This document shows, in pieces, positions 45,676-57,990 of a stretch of DNA of 64,000 nucleotides. A program made the position numbers and the translations under genes. The notes beneath the pieces were generated by a model. That model saw only the letters and a program-made list of their open reading frames with translations, made no database searches and was not told the origin of the DNA. The DNA comes from Henckelia pumila. Lineage: Eukaryota; Streptophyta; Magnoliopsida; Lamiales; Gesneriaceae. Each line of letters opens with the position of its first letter. Within the stretch, counting starts at the first letter, position 1. The stretch is from assembly GCF_033568475.1 (NCBI RefSeq), contig NW_027331833.1:6324001-6388000 (forward strand), in the 5' to 3' direction.

Positions 45676-48600
45676 TAAAAGAAATAGGAAAAGGAAAAAA
45701 AAAATAAAGAAGAATGAGAAAAGGGAAAATTAGGAGAGAGAAAATAATGTATTTTTATTCGAGGTCTATCTATTGAATTAAAAACAAGACTGAGTCTATA
45801 TCCCTCTTTCTTCCCTTCAAAGCCTCCCTAGAAAGATAGTTTGCCAATAAATTTTTCTCTTCCTCGGATGCTTCTTCATGGCCACAGTAATCGAGTTTAT
45901 CTTTGTATCTCAGTAGATCATCCTCTGCTGGTCTATTGCTATTATCATCAATACATTCAATTATGTTATCCTACACAAGAACACAATTGAAAAAAACATA
46001 AATAAAATGGTTAATATATATATACAGTAGAACATAAACTACGATAAATTGATAGTCAAACCAGCTTTTTGCACTTTCTCTTAGGTCTCGGTGTCGAACT
46101 AGGCAGTGTCACAAACATTGGTGCTTTTCTTTTCTTCTTGCGATCAACCCTTGTCCTCACCGTATCCACAATTGAAGATTGAATAGCTGGGATTTCCTCA
46201 ACTCCTACCCCAAGAGTGTTTTCTTTGACCGCATCAAAGGTGGAGTTGGAACTCACAACTTTGCTATTATCACCACTTTCATAATCATATTCAGATAGTA
46301 TTGCATCATTTTTTTCCTTGACTGCATCATAGGTAGCACCACAACTCACACCTTTGCTATCATCACCTATTTTAGAACTATTTTCAAATCCCATACCATT
46401 GTACGCTCCAAACTCATTAGAAACATAGCTCAAACCTTTGTTATTGTCACCCATCTCAGAAACATTCTCACAACCTATCATTTCATTTTTTCAGGAGTAC
46501 CAGCACAATTCACACCTTTGTTCAAATCAGAGGTGCCAAAATCATCATTTTTTTTCAATTCTTACGTCATCATTGTTTTCTTTTTGAATATCAGTAACAA
46601 CATTCAGCAACAAGGCATTATTCTGACTCAAATCACATGATACATTTCTTGAATCAGTACCTACACCCTCATTAATTTCTTTCTCCATTTCATACAAATT
46701 AACCTGCAAGTAAAACCTGTAATAAGTTCCAAGATCAAGAAATAATCATTCCAAAATTCAATTAAAATAAATTATCTCATATCATTTCATTTCATTTCTT
46801 CTTTCAAAAATATCTGAAACAATATCATTCAACACAAACTATGAAAAACTAAATCAACCTCGTCCTCATCTTTCTCAGTAGTCTCGTACTCCTCGATCAC
46901 AACTCCACACTCATTTTTACTCTTCAATTGAAAATCTGATCCAAACTCGTGAACTTCTTTATCAACAAGCATTTTTTGCTCCTCGCAATTTCTCAATTCA
47001 ACGCATAACCGCTTTTTTTATCTCGTCCACTTCTTTTCTCACAATGTTATCAACCCTTATTGAATCAATGTTAACTTTTGTCGGCTCCGAAAACTTTTTT
47101 TTCTCATCAAATGAATATATCAAAAGAATCATTATAATGAAAATACAAAAAAAAGTGTCAATTCAAACAAGATTTAAAATGACATAAACATATTGCATCC
47201 TTAACAATTACCTTCGTTGAATCTATAGATTTCAACAATGATTCGGCTTTAGCAGTCTTCAAAGGAATCTTACTGTCACCCCACCGAAACAACCGAGAGA
47301 ACATTTTTAAACTACGAGGAACAGCCAATTAAGGAATCCTTTCATATACCCAAGCCTAAAAATAAATCAGTAGTATTTAATAGATAGAAAACATAAGACA
47401 ATATAAACTAAACAGAAACAATACGCACCATCAAACCAACAGTGCATCCATCTAAATAACTTTTACTTTCGATGTTGCGTATTGATCGACAAAGATATCG
47501 AAATGCAGCATCGCCCCAAGCATAGTAAAAAAATGTGGTCAAGTCATCGAGATAAGGGAATATAAAACTAGGGGTATAATAATTTTTCGTAGAAAATATT
47601 ACACAATTGAATATGAACAAGATGTAAATTCTAACAAAATCATCAATCTCTGACTCACTGTCACTACATGCAAGAGAACTAAGTTTTTCATGGATTTTGG
47701 CTCGCTTTTCTCTGCCCAGATGTCCTCCAAATTGCCGAGCAAGAAATGTAGACTCCATTTTCAGATCCAAATCCACTGATTGGCCAAAATTTTGCAAACC
47801 AAGAATAACTGAAACTGCTTGGAGTGAAAGAAATCTTAATACCATAACCCACAATCAAAGAGCATGAATTAACCTCAAATCTATTCAAGATGAAATCAAT
47901 CCTACGGCTGCTGGTTGCAAGTTTGGGCATGTCCATCCAATTACCAAGAGGAGTATCTGTTATCCTAATCTTCTGTTGTTCCCCTATTTTTGGTTTTAAT
48001 TATGTCATCATATTTTTAAACATAATAGGAGAGCATCGACTACAATATTCTTTAACACTTTCTTTCTTCGCAAAATCATCAATTTTTTTTCCTTCAATAA
48101 TAGTTCCTAAATAAATACAAACAACGATAAGACACAAAACTTACAAATTTATACATAATCAGTAAACCAAAAATCAAAAAATCAATTTCAGTATCAAAAT
48201 TTTTTTTAACAAAAGTAATCATTCACTTTAAATTTACGAATTCTCATATCATCAGAACCCTAGCAAAAATATAATAGAAACGAACGAATAACTACATGGC
48301 CAAGAACATTACCCTAGAATTTTTTGGGGATAAAAGGGTTAACAAATGAGATAAGAAAAATACTCAAAAACATGTAACTAACAATGAATAATTCAAAAAT
48401 TTCGTGAAACTAATACGGATTAACAATGACATCGCCAAGAACGTAACCCTAGAATTTGGGGATAAAATGGTTAACAGATGAGATGAGAAAAAAAGACTCA
48501 AAAACACATAAATAACAATGACTAATTCCAAATATTCCTGAAACGAGTACGGATTAACAGAATTTTTTTGAGATGCAAACCTTTTTTTGATTTACGATAG

Positions 48601-48854
48601 GCAGGAATATTTGTCATAATCTCCTGCTTTTCAAATCTCAATTTTTTCTTAACCTTCTTGGGTTGAGAAAAATTCTTGATGGTGCAACTTTCTGAAAAAA
48701 TGCCGGAAGATGATGAGAATGAACTCAAGGAGAGGGTGACGGTGAGAAGAAGGGCCGAGAAGGAAATAGAGATCCGGTAAATGAGGAAATAGAGTTTATT
48801 ATTATTTATGTATGTATTCATAAGGTATATACCATTTAAAAATAATATAATTTA

Positions 48855-48982
48855 TGTGTATAATATATTTAGGGAGTTTGAAATAATAAAATAATGAGTA
48901 AGATAGTGGAAAGTGATTTTTACTGACATGGGAACTGTGCACAAACATGAGTTTGAGTTTGGGTATTTAAGGGGAATTTACC
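48855..48982 (-). repeat. Right terminal inverted repeat of the MULE
   Basis: Complement of this stretch starts GGTAAATTCCCCTTAAATAC and matches the left terminus at 36900-37027. The (ATA)n microsatellite begins two bases beyond it. Confidence 0.75.
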
Positions 48983-48983
48983 G

Positions 48984-48984
48984 T

Positions 48985-49036
<52 letters not shown>
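48984..49036. repeat. (ATA)n microsatellite at the MULE boundary
   Basis: About 16 AAT units directly outside the right terminal repeat. The left flank has four TTA units on the same strand. The element may have inserted in, or ended within, a trinucleotide repeat. Confidence 0.9.
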
Positions 49037-49133
49037 TAGAGGCCTATGTTTTTTTATTAAAAAAAACACATAATGGATTTAAAATATAACTGTTCCAAAA
49101 CTACTCTGAGTTATCATATACAAATATAGGTAA

Positions 49134-49203
49134 TGTTTGGGAGAGCTTCTAGTTTTGTTAACGGAAAAATTGAGAAGTGTTTCTAAGAAACTCTCCCAAA
49201 CAC
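49134..49203. repeat. 70-bp foldback, GTTTGGGAGAG ends
   Basis: GTTTGGGAGAGCTTCT on the left and AGAAACTCTCCCAAAC on the right form an inverted repeat 70 bp long. Probably a tiny MITE or its remnant. Confidence 0.6.
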
Positions 49204-49619
49204 AACCATAAAGTAATTTAACAGCAAAGAGATGCTTTTGGAGGAAGATTTCAAAGTAATTAATCATATGCGTCGATAAGAAAATTCGATTATGCATGCG
49301 TTAGCTAAATTTGCATTATCTTATACAAGTTATTGTACTTGTTGTTCTTTAGTTTTCCGTCCTAACTTCTTGATGTGTATTGAATAATCTATAAAAGTTT
49401 TATGAATTAAGTTCTTTATTTTTTTTTCGAAAATAAAAAATTTGTATCAATTTTCTCCACTCAACAATTTTTTTCCCAAGCCCAAATCAAAACGCCAAAA
49501 GATTTTGATTTTTATTGTCTGATGTCATTATATAGTGTATAATCTGTTGTATTATGTGTTAATTGGGTTATTTGGTATGCAGCTTTCCAAAAGTGAAAGG
49601 TGCGTACTTTATTATTGAA

Positions 49620-50225
49620 TAACACTCTTGTGAGACGATTTCATCCATGAGATGGGTCAATCCTACCCATATATATAATAATAAGTAATATTTTTGGCAT
49701 AAAATATAATATTTTTTACTGAATAACTCATATAAAAGATACGTCTTAAAGAAATGACTCTTGAGACCGTCTCATAGGAGTTTTTGTCTTTATTATTAAG
49801 TGATTGATGTAAGTATGATAATATGGTATGATGTGTTTGTCTACATAGGAAAAAATAATATAATAATAAGTAATATTTTTGGCATAAAATGTAATATTTT
49901 TTACTGGATAACTCATATAAAATACTCGTCTCAAAAAAATAATTCTTGAGACCGTCTCATAGGAATTTTTGTCTTTATTATTAAGTGGTTGATGTAAGTA
50001 TGGTAATATGGTATGATGTGTTTGTCCACATAGGAAAAAATAATATAATAATAAGTAATATTTTTGGCATACAATGTAATATTTTTTATTGGATAACTCA
50101 TATAAAATACTCGTCTTAAAAAATAACTCTTGAGATCGTCTCATAAAAGTTTTTGTCTTTATTATTATGTGGTTGATGTAAGTATGGTAATATGGTATGA
50201 TGTGTTTGTCCACATAGGAAAAAAT
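49620..50225 (+). repeat. MITE plus its tandem amplification, about 183-bp period
   Basis: 49620-49787 is a GTGAGACGGTCTCA-family MITE. Its interior and right end, with 3' flanking sequence (GGTTGATGTAAGTATGGTAATA, TGTTTGTC.ACATAGG), then repeat with period 182-184 bp: the landmark GATGTAAGTAT occurs at about 49807, 49989 and 50173. The 188-codon minus-strand ORF across it is a translated repeat, not a gene. Confidence 0.85.
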
Positions 50226-50843
50226 AAAATTAGAATGAATGAACTTATATGAGTTATATTTTATAAATGTGTAAAATTGATTACAAGAGACCGTCTTTCG
50301 CATGCCCTGCACAAAGAGTGTAAATCAAAGGCTCGATTTGAACGGAAAAAAGCTTGTTAATGTGCGAATGCGGACAAAAATTGTCCATCTGGGCTAACCC
50401 GACTTACTTGTTGTGTCTTAGAAAACCGTGATCTCTTTTGATAAACCTCGGTTTGATTTCGATTTTATCAATTTTTTTTATACACAAGGTTAATTTCTTG
50501 TGCACATTATTTTCTGTACTTACTTTAATTACTTGCTACGTTGTACGTTGCAATTGTTATAATAGACCACAGTCCACATTCTATTTTGTATTTACATTTT
50601 CGCTAACATAATTTATAAGTTGGGTTTCTTTCCTCTTAGTCTCACAAAAAAAGAGTTTAAACTCATCGAAATATGTTCACATTAAGCAACATATTTCAAA
50701 TAGAAAATATGATATATTTTTTATATATATATTTAACAATGATTAAAGATTTGATAAAACGGCCATGAATTGGTTATCTCGTCACCCCCTTGGAAAACAT
50801 AAAATGAACCGAAATATTTGCATCCACCTTAAGTTGTGCGTTA
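50226..50843. other. Intergenic, nothing recognised
   Basis: Unique-looking AT-rich sequence between the tandem MITE repeats and a probable LTR. No ORF similarity. Confidence 0.35.
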
Positions 50844-52308
50844 TGATAAGTGCAATAGTCTAATTGTGCCATCTCAATCGTGTTAAAAATCCATAAAGTG
50901 ATTCTCGATTAGGACAGATCAAGCTAAAAATAACATAAACTACTGATTTATATTAAAACAACCAATGATTGATGTATGCAGGCACCAATGTAACAAGTTA
51001 GTACAAGGAAAGCATATGATGAACCATTATATTGTGAGTGTTGAGCTGATATATAAGTTGGTCAGATAAAGAGATATGATTTGTTTATGAAAATTCTAAA
51101 ACAATTTCTTTTCATGTCTACAGAATTTTTCAGCTCAATCCGACGGTTAGATTGTGAGATATGATTTTTTGAAAATTGTCGCGCGCTGCAGAATTTTATA
51201 TCCGAGAGTCATGCGCGGGCGCTCGATACTATAGGCGCGGGCACGCCGTCGCGAAGTCAGATTTTGTGATTTTTTTTAAAAGAAATTTTGGATTTTTTTG
51301 GGGCTTTTTTGGACGATTTTAGGGGCATATGAAAGGAGATATTTAGGCACAATTAGAGGGAGGAGCCGCATAACAACACGCACACTTTGGAGAGAATCGA
51401 GAGGAGAAGAAGCGGCATCCAAACAACAGAACCACACAACTACACATTCAAGTAGGCTTGGGACACAGATTTGAGACGTGAGAGCGAACGATAAGGGATA
51501 ATCGAATCACCATACAGAGGAAATTCATCTGGGGACAGAGAATCAACTCTACTCTGTGATTTTTATTATCTGCCTTGATTTATGATGAGATTTTTTAATA
51601 TGTCTATGTGTTTGATTATTTCATTATAAACTTATTAGTTGTTTCTAGAGATTGATGGATCTTGATTTAATTTTTATATTTTGACTATTATTTTGCCTAC
51701 TATTATTTATTCTTAACAATTTATTTGTGTATTTATATTTGATTGTCTTTCAATTACTTGATCAATAATTGAATTGCTATATTTTTGAAATCTCGCACTC
51801 GGAAGATGAGATTTTGAATAGATAATAGGAAAACACAACCTAGGATTTTTGTAGAGTTCGGGAGGCTTACAAATTCATTTGAGTTCATTGAAAGAAAACC
51901 ATATAACTTGATAAATTATTTTGTTATTTTATTTCTGATAGGGATATCGAAATTAGTATTAGAATAATAACATTTACTCGGCGCTCGGGAGAGGTAGTAA
52001 ATAACAATTAAGGGTTCTTGGCTTATAAATTGGAATAGATGATAAAATCAATTGATATGATTTGCATGAATGAAAATCGAGTGATATCTTGTATCTAGAA
52101 CCCGTCTCAGATCGTGTACCCAAAACCATCCTTCAAATTCTAAATTCTTTATTTTATTTTAGTTTATTAAAATTTAAAACTTTGATTTTCTAAACAAAGT
52201 TGAGATTATTTTAATTACAGGACTTGGTGTGAATATAAATTTTCAATCTTCGACTCATACTTTATTAAAATTGACACCGTGTACTTGCGGGCACAAAAAT
52301 ACGCAACA
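50844..52308 (+). mobile_element. Probable solo LTR, Tat/Ogre-like
   Basis: Starts TGATAAGTGCAATAG and ends ACACCGTGTACTTGCGGGCA then ACGCAACA, both typical of large gypsy LTRs of the Tat/Ogre group. It has CGCGGGCGCTCGATACTATA-like GC-rich motifs at 51180-51250 and a leader-like purine-rich part at 51340-51560. No internal sequence lies on either side. The 5-bp flanks (CGTTA, ATATC) do not match, so the ends are uncertain. Confidence 0.5.
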
Positions 52309-52873
52309 ATATCATATTCTCAATTGCAACTTCACACACTCGATTACTTTGAGAACCAATCACAACTGATTTGCAACTCTATTTCCTCAAATTCAAATCA
52401 TTTCATCTAATTTTTGTGTCTAGATATAAAAATTTCAAGCTATGGATTTCAAATTCATTTGATTTTTTGAATGAATTGATATCTGATAAATTTCAACTCT
52501 ATCCCTTTTTAATTATGTAGATACAATGATAACCATCATATATTTGAAATACACCCAAAATGAGCGTCCTTTTCAATTCATCATTAAAATCCTATTTAAA
52601 ATCAAATTTCCCATTGAAACAAAACGTTAAGTTGTACTTGAACGAAGGAAGTATTTGATTTGAGGGGAGAGATTTGACAAGAAGCGTTACACACGCGAAA
52701 ATTCACATGCATAAATAATTTATGTTACATCTAAAAATAATGAACATTTTTTATATTTTTAAATTGAAAAATAAAATTGAAAAATGATGATTATGAATAG
52801 TAAAAGATATTTTTGTCAATCCATTAATTTGACCAAAGTAGTCATTCTAAAGAGTTCATGCATTATTATATTA

Positions 52874-52913
<40 letters not shown>

Positions 52914-53576
52914 TGTATAGATTCATCAACACAATGAAAAATATTTGAAATACATAAATTCTTGTTTATCCAAACTGCTTTCCAAAACATAGATCCACCT
53001 ATTTGGGCCATAATAGAGTCCATTGGATCCAACATTAAGACCATAACATCTCAATCAACTCTACAAAATAACATTTCCTTATCAAAAGCAAATAATCACA
53101 AGTCCCCTATCCCCTACATAAAATTAATAGATTTTTTTTACCTTTAATATTTTTAAAAAATTAAGCACATTTAAAAGTTTTTTTTAATAACAAAATTCAA
53201 ACATATTAACCCAATTTACAATGAACTTTTATCCGACTTTTAGTTTTTAAAGCCACATCAATTTAAACACAATTGATTTAACCCATTAATAGAAGTTTTT
53301 TTTTTCTTGTTTGAATAGATGCTAATAAAACTTGACCCAGTGAGCCCATTTAGGCTGTCGCCTCCACCACAAGTTTTTCCTTTACTATCCATAATTTATT
53401 TTCTGGAATGAAATTTCTTACATATTAGTATTTAGTTGATACTTTTCATTCAGTACTCACACGAAAGTAAGTTTAAGCAAAAATTTTAACTGCAAGAAGT
53501 CTTTAAGAGATGACAACTCAGACTCCGTCGTCCAAATCTAGAATTTAGCGCAGTGCAAACAAAACAAAAACTCCAC
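52309..53576. other. AT-rich intergenic with (TTA)n at 52872-52911
   Basis: Low-GC DNA between the probable LTR and the NudC gene, including a run of about 13 TTA units. The part close to 53577 should hold the 3' untranslated region of the NudC gene. Nothing else recognised. Confidence 0.4.
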
Positions 53577-56402
53577 TTAGCTAAACTTGGCCTTTGAGAA
53601 ATCCATTTCTGGATGCTGCAAATCAAAAACTACCCATCAGCAAATGCAATATTTTTAAAAGAAAAAAGATCAATGGTTAGTGTAGAAGATTTAGTTTGTT
53701 ATCACCTCAGCCATGAACTTCTTCATTATCTCTTGTTTTTGCATCTCATCACTTGAGGGCAGGCCCATTTGCTTCTGTCGTTGGTCGAACTGACAAAAAA
53801 AGGTTCAAGTGTCAACAACATTGGATCAAACAATAAAGACAATGGTAAGATGAGGTGGCATGCCCATAAATACCGAGGACAAAGAATCCTAAAATGATGA
53901 AATAACAAACGAGGCTTTTGTTTATGAAAATTGAAGCAGATGTGAAGGACACAAGAAAGTTGTTCTAAACATCTACCATCATTTTTTCGACAGTGGATCG
54001 TGTTTCAGGATCAAGATCAGACAATTTGCTGTTCTCAGGTTCAACTTTCTGGGTATCAATCTCAGGTTCTCCCTTCACCAAGTACTTCCACCATTCCATC
54101 TGGTTTTGCTTAGTTAAGAGAATGGAGATGGATTTCTGGTCCTCTGCAAGAAGTTGAATTGAATAGTTATTGGCTACAAGCGACTGGGTTTCAATAAATG
54201 CAGAAATTATTTAAAAATCAGAAGGCATATGGTAAACTTTTCTATAGACCTTTTTTTTTTTTTGAAACAACTTTTCTATAGACCAATTAGATGCTAATAA
54301 ATGCGAGAGAACCGGAAGGACAAAATATTTCAGGATCCATTTTACCTACCTAAACTCCAGAAGCAATCATCAACCTTGACAGACTGAAAAAGCTCTCCCT
54401 GCAAATTAATAAAGCACAAAAGAACACTTATGCAACGAGAGACGGAGAGGAATAGTAATTACAGAACAGCAAGACACACTTACTTCAACCACCGGCGGCT
54501 GACCTTTGAGCCCAACTTTAAGATATTTTTTCTTTATTTCACAAGTAATGAATCTTGACTTTGTTCCAGGAGGTACAGGAACACTAATGTTAACCTCCTG
54601 CAAAGATTGACCCCAAGTGTATTTCTCCATGTCCAGGCCATTGCCTTTGTTAGGTGCTGCTCAGGAACAAACAACAATCACCAATAAAGACAGTGGTACG
54701 TGCAATAAATAATGTAAGAAATGAATTGTGACAACTAAAGAATGTACAAGACTACAAGTGGTTAATATGTGCAGCATTGCGGAACATCACCCGGTTAAAA
54801 CATACATAAAAAACAATAAAACCATATACAAGATGGTTGTGGAACCATGTACACGGACAACAAATACGATAAAACATATTAGAACTCAGAAATTTATTAT
54901 AATGAGAATTTTTTCCATCCTGCTTACCAAGATAAAAGAGCTAGGCAGTAGGTAGGCGGCCACCTAAGCGGTTTTTAAAAAAATATATAAAAATTAGTCA
55001 AAATATGCATAAATATCTTCAATATTTTAATTAATATTTTTTAATCATGCTTATTAATGTGCATAAATTTGTTAACTGGATAGATTTCAACAAAAATATG
55101 CATAACTTTGTTCAGCTATTTAATTAAAAAAAATTATCAATTTAAAAAATAAAAATAAAACCGCCTGGCCTGTTTGTTACCCGCCTAGGCGCCGCCCAAC
55201 CGACTAGGCGGCCGACTTTTTTCAGCATCACCTGGAGTCACTGATTTTTTAAAAATTGGGACGGTGGGTCACTGCGACGATTTTAGAACAGAGCTGTTTA
55301 AATATGCAGTCAAGGTATAGTTCACTTTCCTCCCATTGATAAACTCGTGAACCTGAGGTGTATAAAAGATTCTCTTTAATGTTAAAACCTGTATATCAAG
55401 ATAATGCGTCACGATTTCTACCCTCTATAAAGTGGATCCAGCACGTTCTAATAAACTCTCTACTCCTAATGCTCGACACCTCATCCTGAGATACAAAACA
55501 GGTTTCTATTTAGCATGAATGTTAAGGGGTGGGTGTCAAGAAGTTGGGAATTCATAAATAAGTTGCGTTCCATATAAAAATCACCATTTCCATTCCAGGC
55601 AAATGCCAAACAGCTATAACATTAATCCTAAGAACTCGATCCATATCCAAAGCAGCTCTGGATGATGCCATGGCAATTGTAAATACTTCTAAAGTCACCA
55701 TAAACATGTAAGCATCAATTCCACAACAACAACAATAATAAAAATGACTTCTGAATGAAGATATATATCATTTTAAGTAGGGTGGAACCAAGGAATTTGG
55801 ACGAACGTGGAACTTGCATCATCGATGCAGAAAAGTAGAATGGTTCATTCTCATCAAGTAATCAACTTTTGTTTTGTTGGAGGTAAAATTTCAAAAGATA
55901 GAAACAACACGACAATATAACGATTAAATTACTGAACAAACATGCCGCCACCTCAAATTAAAAACAAAGTTAACGACAGAGATTTTCTACTAAATGTACC
56001 TCGAAGCCTATTCTTCTCCACTTCCACTTGACTCTCACTTCCTTTATCCACCGTCACCTCTTCCGTCCTCACGGCCGTCGACGTCGAAGGCTGAGGCGGC
56101 GCCTCTTCCTTAACATTTTTCTCAACTTTTCTATCTGCTCCCACCTTCGCTTCTTTACTCTTCTTCTTCTTTTCCTCCGACTCAACTTTATCTTTCACCA
56201 TCCTCAACACCGCATTCACATCACTCACCAAGGAATCGCTCTTGAACAAGTCGCTTTCTCTCGCGACGAACTCGAAAACCTTTTCCAAAAACCCTATCGG
56301 ATCCGACGGATCGAGGGCGGCGTTGAACTGTTTCCTCGCTGGCACCGCCGATGTCGCCGGCTTCTTCTGGTTGTCTTCCTCGTAGTCGGAGAGTATCGCC
56401 AT
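53577..56402 (-). CDS. BOB1: NudC/BOBBER1-type CS-domain co-chaperone
   Basis: Six exons: 56402-56000, 54656-54484, 54398-54350, 54143-53977, 53789-53706, 53615-53577, in frame, 304 residues, the same length as Arabidopsis BOBBER1. Layout: NudC N-terminal region ([12 protein letters not shown], residues about 35-46), a Lys/Glu-rich linker (about 75-130), the p23-like CS domain about 145-235 ([75 protein letters not shown]), then the NudC C-terminus ([20 protein letters not shown], ending [12 protein letters not shown]). BOB1 is a cytosolic small-heat-shock-like chaperone needed for auxin-dependent patterning and heat tolerance. I start at [10 protein letters not shown] (56402) because the family begins MAI; an in-frame ATG at 56417 is less likely. 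Intron 1 (1343 bp) holds a MITE. Confidence 0.96.
54946..55216. mobile_element. MITE in intron 1 of the NudC gene
   Basis: The ends are GC-rich inverted segments in otherwise AT-rich DNA: GTAGGCGGCCACCTAAGCGG on the left and CCGCCTAGGCG...CTAGGCGGCCGAC on the right. The middle repeats AAAATATGCATAA twice. No ORF. Boundaries are approximate. Confidence 0.6.
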
Positions 56403-56589
56403 GAGCAAACTGATCAAGATTGATGAACAAAATTTGAAATTCGAGGAAAAATGGAAAATAATGTCGTAAAAGCTAACGAAAGAGTGAAGAAGCAGCTGTA
56501 GGCTCAGAGGTAGAGGTATGATAGGTCATATTTATGGGAAATTACAGAAAGCTCCCTAATGGTTCGTTTAAATGCCCCCTCCCAAAACA
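56403..56589 (-). promoter_or_regulatory. Short upstream region of the NudC gene
   Basis: Only about 187 bp separate the ATG from the poly-A tail of a LINE fragment lying upstream on the same strand. The leader and core promoter must lie here or inside the LINE. I cannot place a TATA box. Confidence 0.4.
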
Positions 56590-57990
56590 ATTTTTTTTTT
56601 TTTTTTTTAAGCTAATAAAATATATTAATATCAAACGATTACAAAAGGAAAACAGAATGCTAGGAGAACACCTCCATTTCAAAATCAAACAAAGAATGAG
56701 CTATTTGATTCGCTGATCTACGAACAAAAGAAAAAAAACAAGAGTGTAGTTCTGAAGCGAGCAAACTACAGTCTTCTAATATTAAGTCCAAACTTGAAAC
56801 GTCTCGAACTACCGACCTTAAGGCATCAATCACTAATGGCGCATCAGATTCCACAATAACATTTGTTAGATTGAGCTCCTTAATCCATTTGAGAGCCTCA
56901 CGAATGGCTAAGGCTTCTGTTGTGATCGCTGGAAAAGATCTGGGAAGACTTCCACATATTGGTGAGATGACAGCACCCATTGAATCACGGATAATGCACC
57001 CAATCCCATTCGAGGAGGGTCTCTAAAAATCGCTGCGTCAACATTACATTTGAAAAAATTTATCGGGAGTGGGCACCAAGCTGTCGGGATCTGTTGTACA
57101 GAAGAAGTTGCATTGTTTTCATTTCTCTTGTTAGCCTCAAGCCATTGATTATGCTGGTCTATTGCTGTTTGAAACACAATAGTTGCTGGTGTGAGCTTCC
57201 CATTCCAAAATACATCATTCCGAGCTTTCCATGTACCCCATAAAACCATAACTGTCATTTCAATGTCACATAAAGAACGATCGACGGTGAAGGAAATCCA
57301 CCACTCTCGAAACAAAGAAGCTGCTCCCACAAGAAGACAAACACCAAACACTCCTTGCAAAAGGACAGAGTAACAATACATGAATATTTGTTTCGGATCC
57401 ATGATTAATGTTAGAATTTAATGCTTATAAGCAATAATATCCAATAATTACAAAACGGGCACCAATCTTGCATATTAATTCTCCTTCGTCTTAAAGCCAC
57501 CCTAGTTGGTTAACACTGCGATAACAATTGCCAAAGAAAATTTCTGACTTTTGGTGGTACTTTAAGCTGCCAAACCGAAGTCCAATTAATCTCTGAATCT
57601 ATAGGATTTGGCTGTTGCAGGGAAGAAAATAATTTATACCCACTTTTCACCGTATAACTCCCTTTACCCATAGGATCAACTCCCCAAATCCACTTATCAT
57701 CGCACTCTCGCTGGCTCAGAGGAATAGATTGAATTAAATGCACATCTCTCTCCTCAAACACCTCATTTAACAAATCCACATCCCAACCACCTGTTTCTGA
57801 CAACCTCAAGAACTTACCGTACTATGCTGCAACCCCGACGGACAAGCTGAGACAATGAACGGGTTGCTCATATCAGGCAGCCATGGTGTATCTCATATCA
57901 AAGTCTGTTGTCCAACCCTATGCGTCTCCGAACCCCTCGACTGAGAAGATCTTTAGTAGCCAATAAACTCCGCCAAAACAAGTTTGTATA
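56590..57990 (-). pseudogene. LINE ORF2 3' end with poly-A tail
   Basis: Minus-strand blocks: LLATKDLLSRGVRRRIG (near 57940), ETGGWDVDLLNEVFEERDVH, MGKGSYTVKSGYKLF, WTSVWQLKVPPKVRNFLWQL (zinc-binding tail), VLWGTWKARNDVFWNGK, then an RNase H domain (NFFKCNVDAAIF, TTEALAIREALKWIKELN, VIVESDAPLVIDALRSV, FVRRSANQIAHSL). It ends in poly-A, seen as the T run at 56590-56609. Frameshifts at several joins. The 5' side is interrupted by the copia LTR. Confidence 0.85.

Larger units (their letters stand above)
45240..45789. repeat. 550-bp segment bounded by exact 18-bp inverted repeats
   Basis: TCTTGTTTTTAATTCAAT at 45240-45257 is the exact complement of 45772-45789. The right copy lies at the end of a protease-gene exon. 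The segment between holds the SINE and the GTCGAC array, so it may be an inserted unit or an inverted copy of the exon end. Which of these is not decided. Confidence 0.6.
44312..48114 (-). pseudogene. DUF1985/Ulp1-type cysteine protease gene of the MULE
   Basis: Minus-strand multi-exon gene. N-terminal part: GNWMDMPKLATSSRRIDFIL (about 47960-47880), ARQFGGHLGREKRAKIHEKL, then the DUF1985-like FVRIYILFIFNCVIFSTKNY, FPYLDDLTTFFYYAWGDAAF, continuing AWVYERIP then a stop where the frame should go on (about 47336). Middle: charged low-complexity exons (46056-46481, 45760-45970). C-terminal peptidase C48 core: GKNFCEFMFGKPVDFEIINV, then IIFPLNQKWHWFLLVYRT with the catalytic His, RIWNSM where an Asp (DS) is expected, and, after splicing 44639 to 44560, QGDTLECGVYTC with the oxyanion Gln and catalytic Cys. 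A stop follows IDIM in the last exon. Ulp1 enzymes remove SUMO; here activity is doubtful because of Asp-to-Asn and the stops. Confidence 0.8.
36900..48982 (+). mobile_element. 12-kb Mutator-like element of Kaonashi (ULP-carrying) type
   Basis: Bounded by diverged terminal inverted repeats of about 128 bp (36900-37027 and 48855-48982). Between them: a MuDR-type transposase gene on plus, and on minus a GRF-like zinc-finger ORF and a DUF1985/Ulp1-type protease gene, with a 2.5-kb tandem array between. A MULE with both a transposase and an Ulp1-like gene is the known Kaonashi/KI layout. Both main genes are disrupted, so the copy is dead. SINE and palindrome-array DNA lie at 45.3-45.7 kb inside it. 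No clear 9-bp duplication: both flanks are ATT/ATA microsatellite. Confidence 0.8.

Noticed and set aside
49746-50312. 188-codon minus-strand ORF
   Set aside because: Its protein repeats itself with the 183-bp DNA period of a MITE-derived tandem repeat; it is Tyr/Ile-rich from AT-rich DNA and has no domain.
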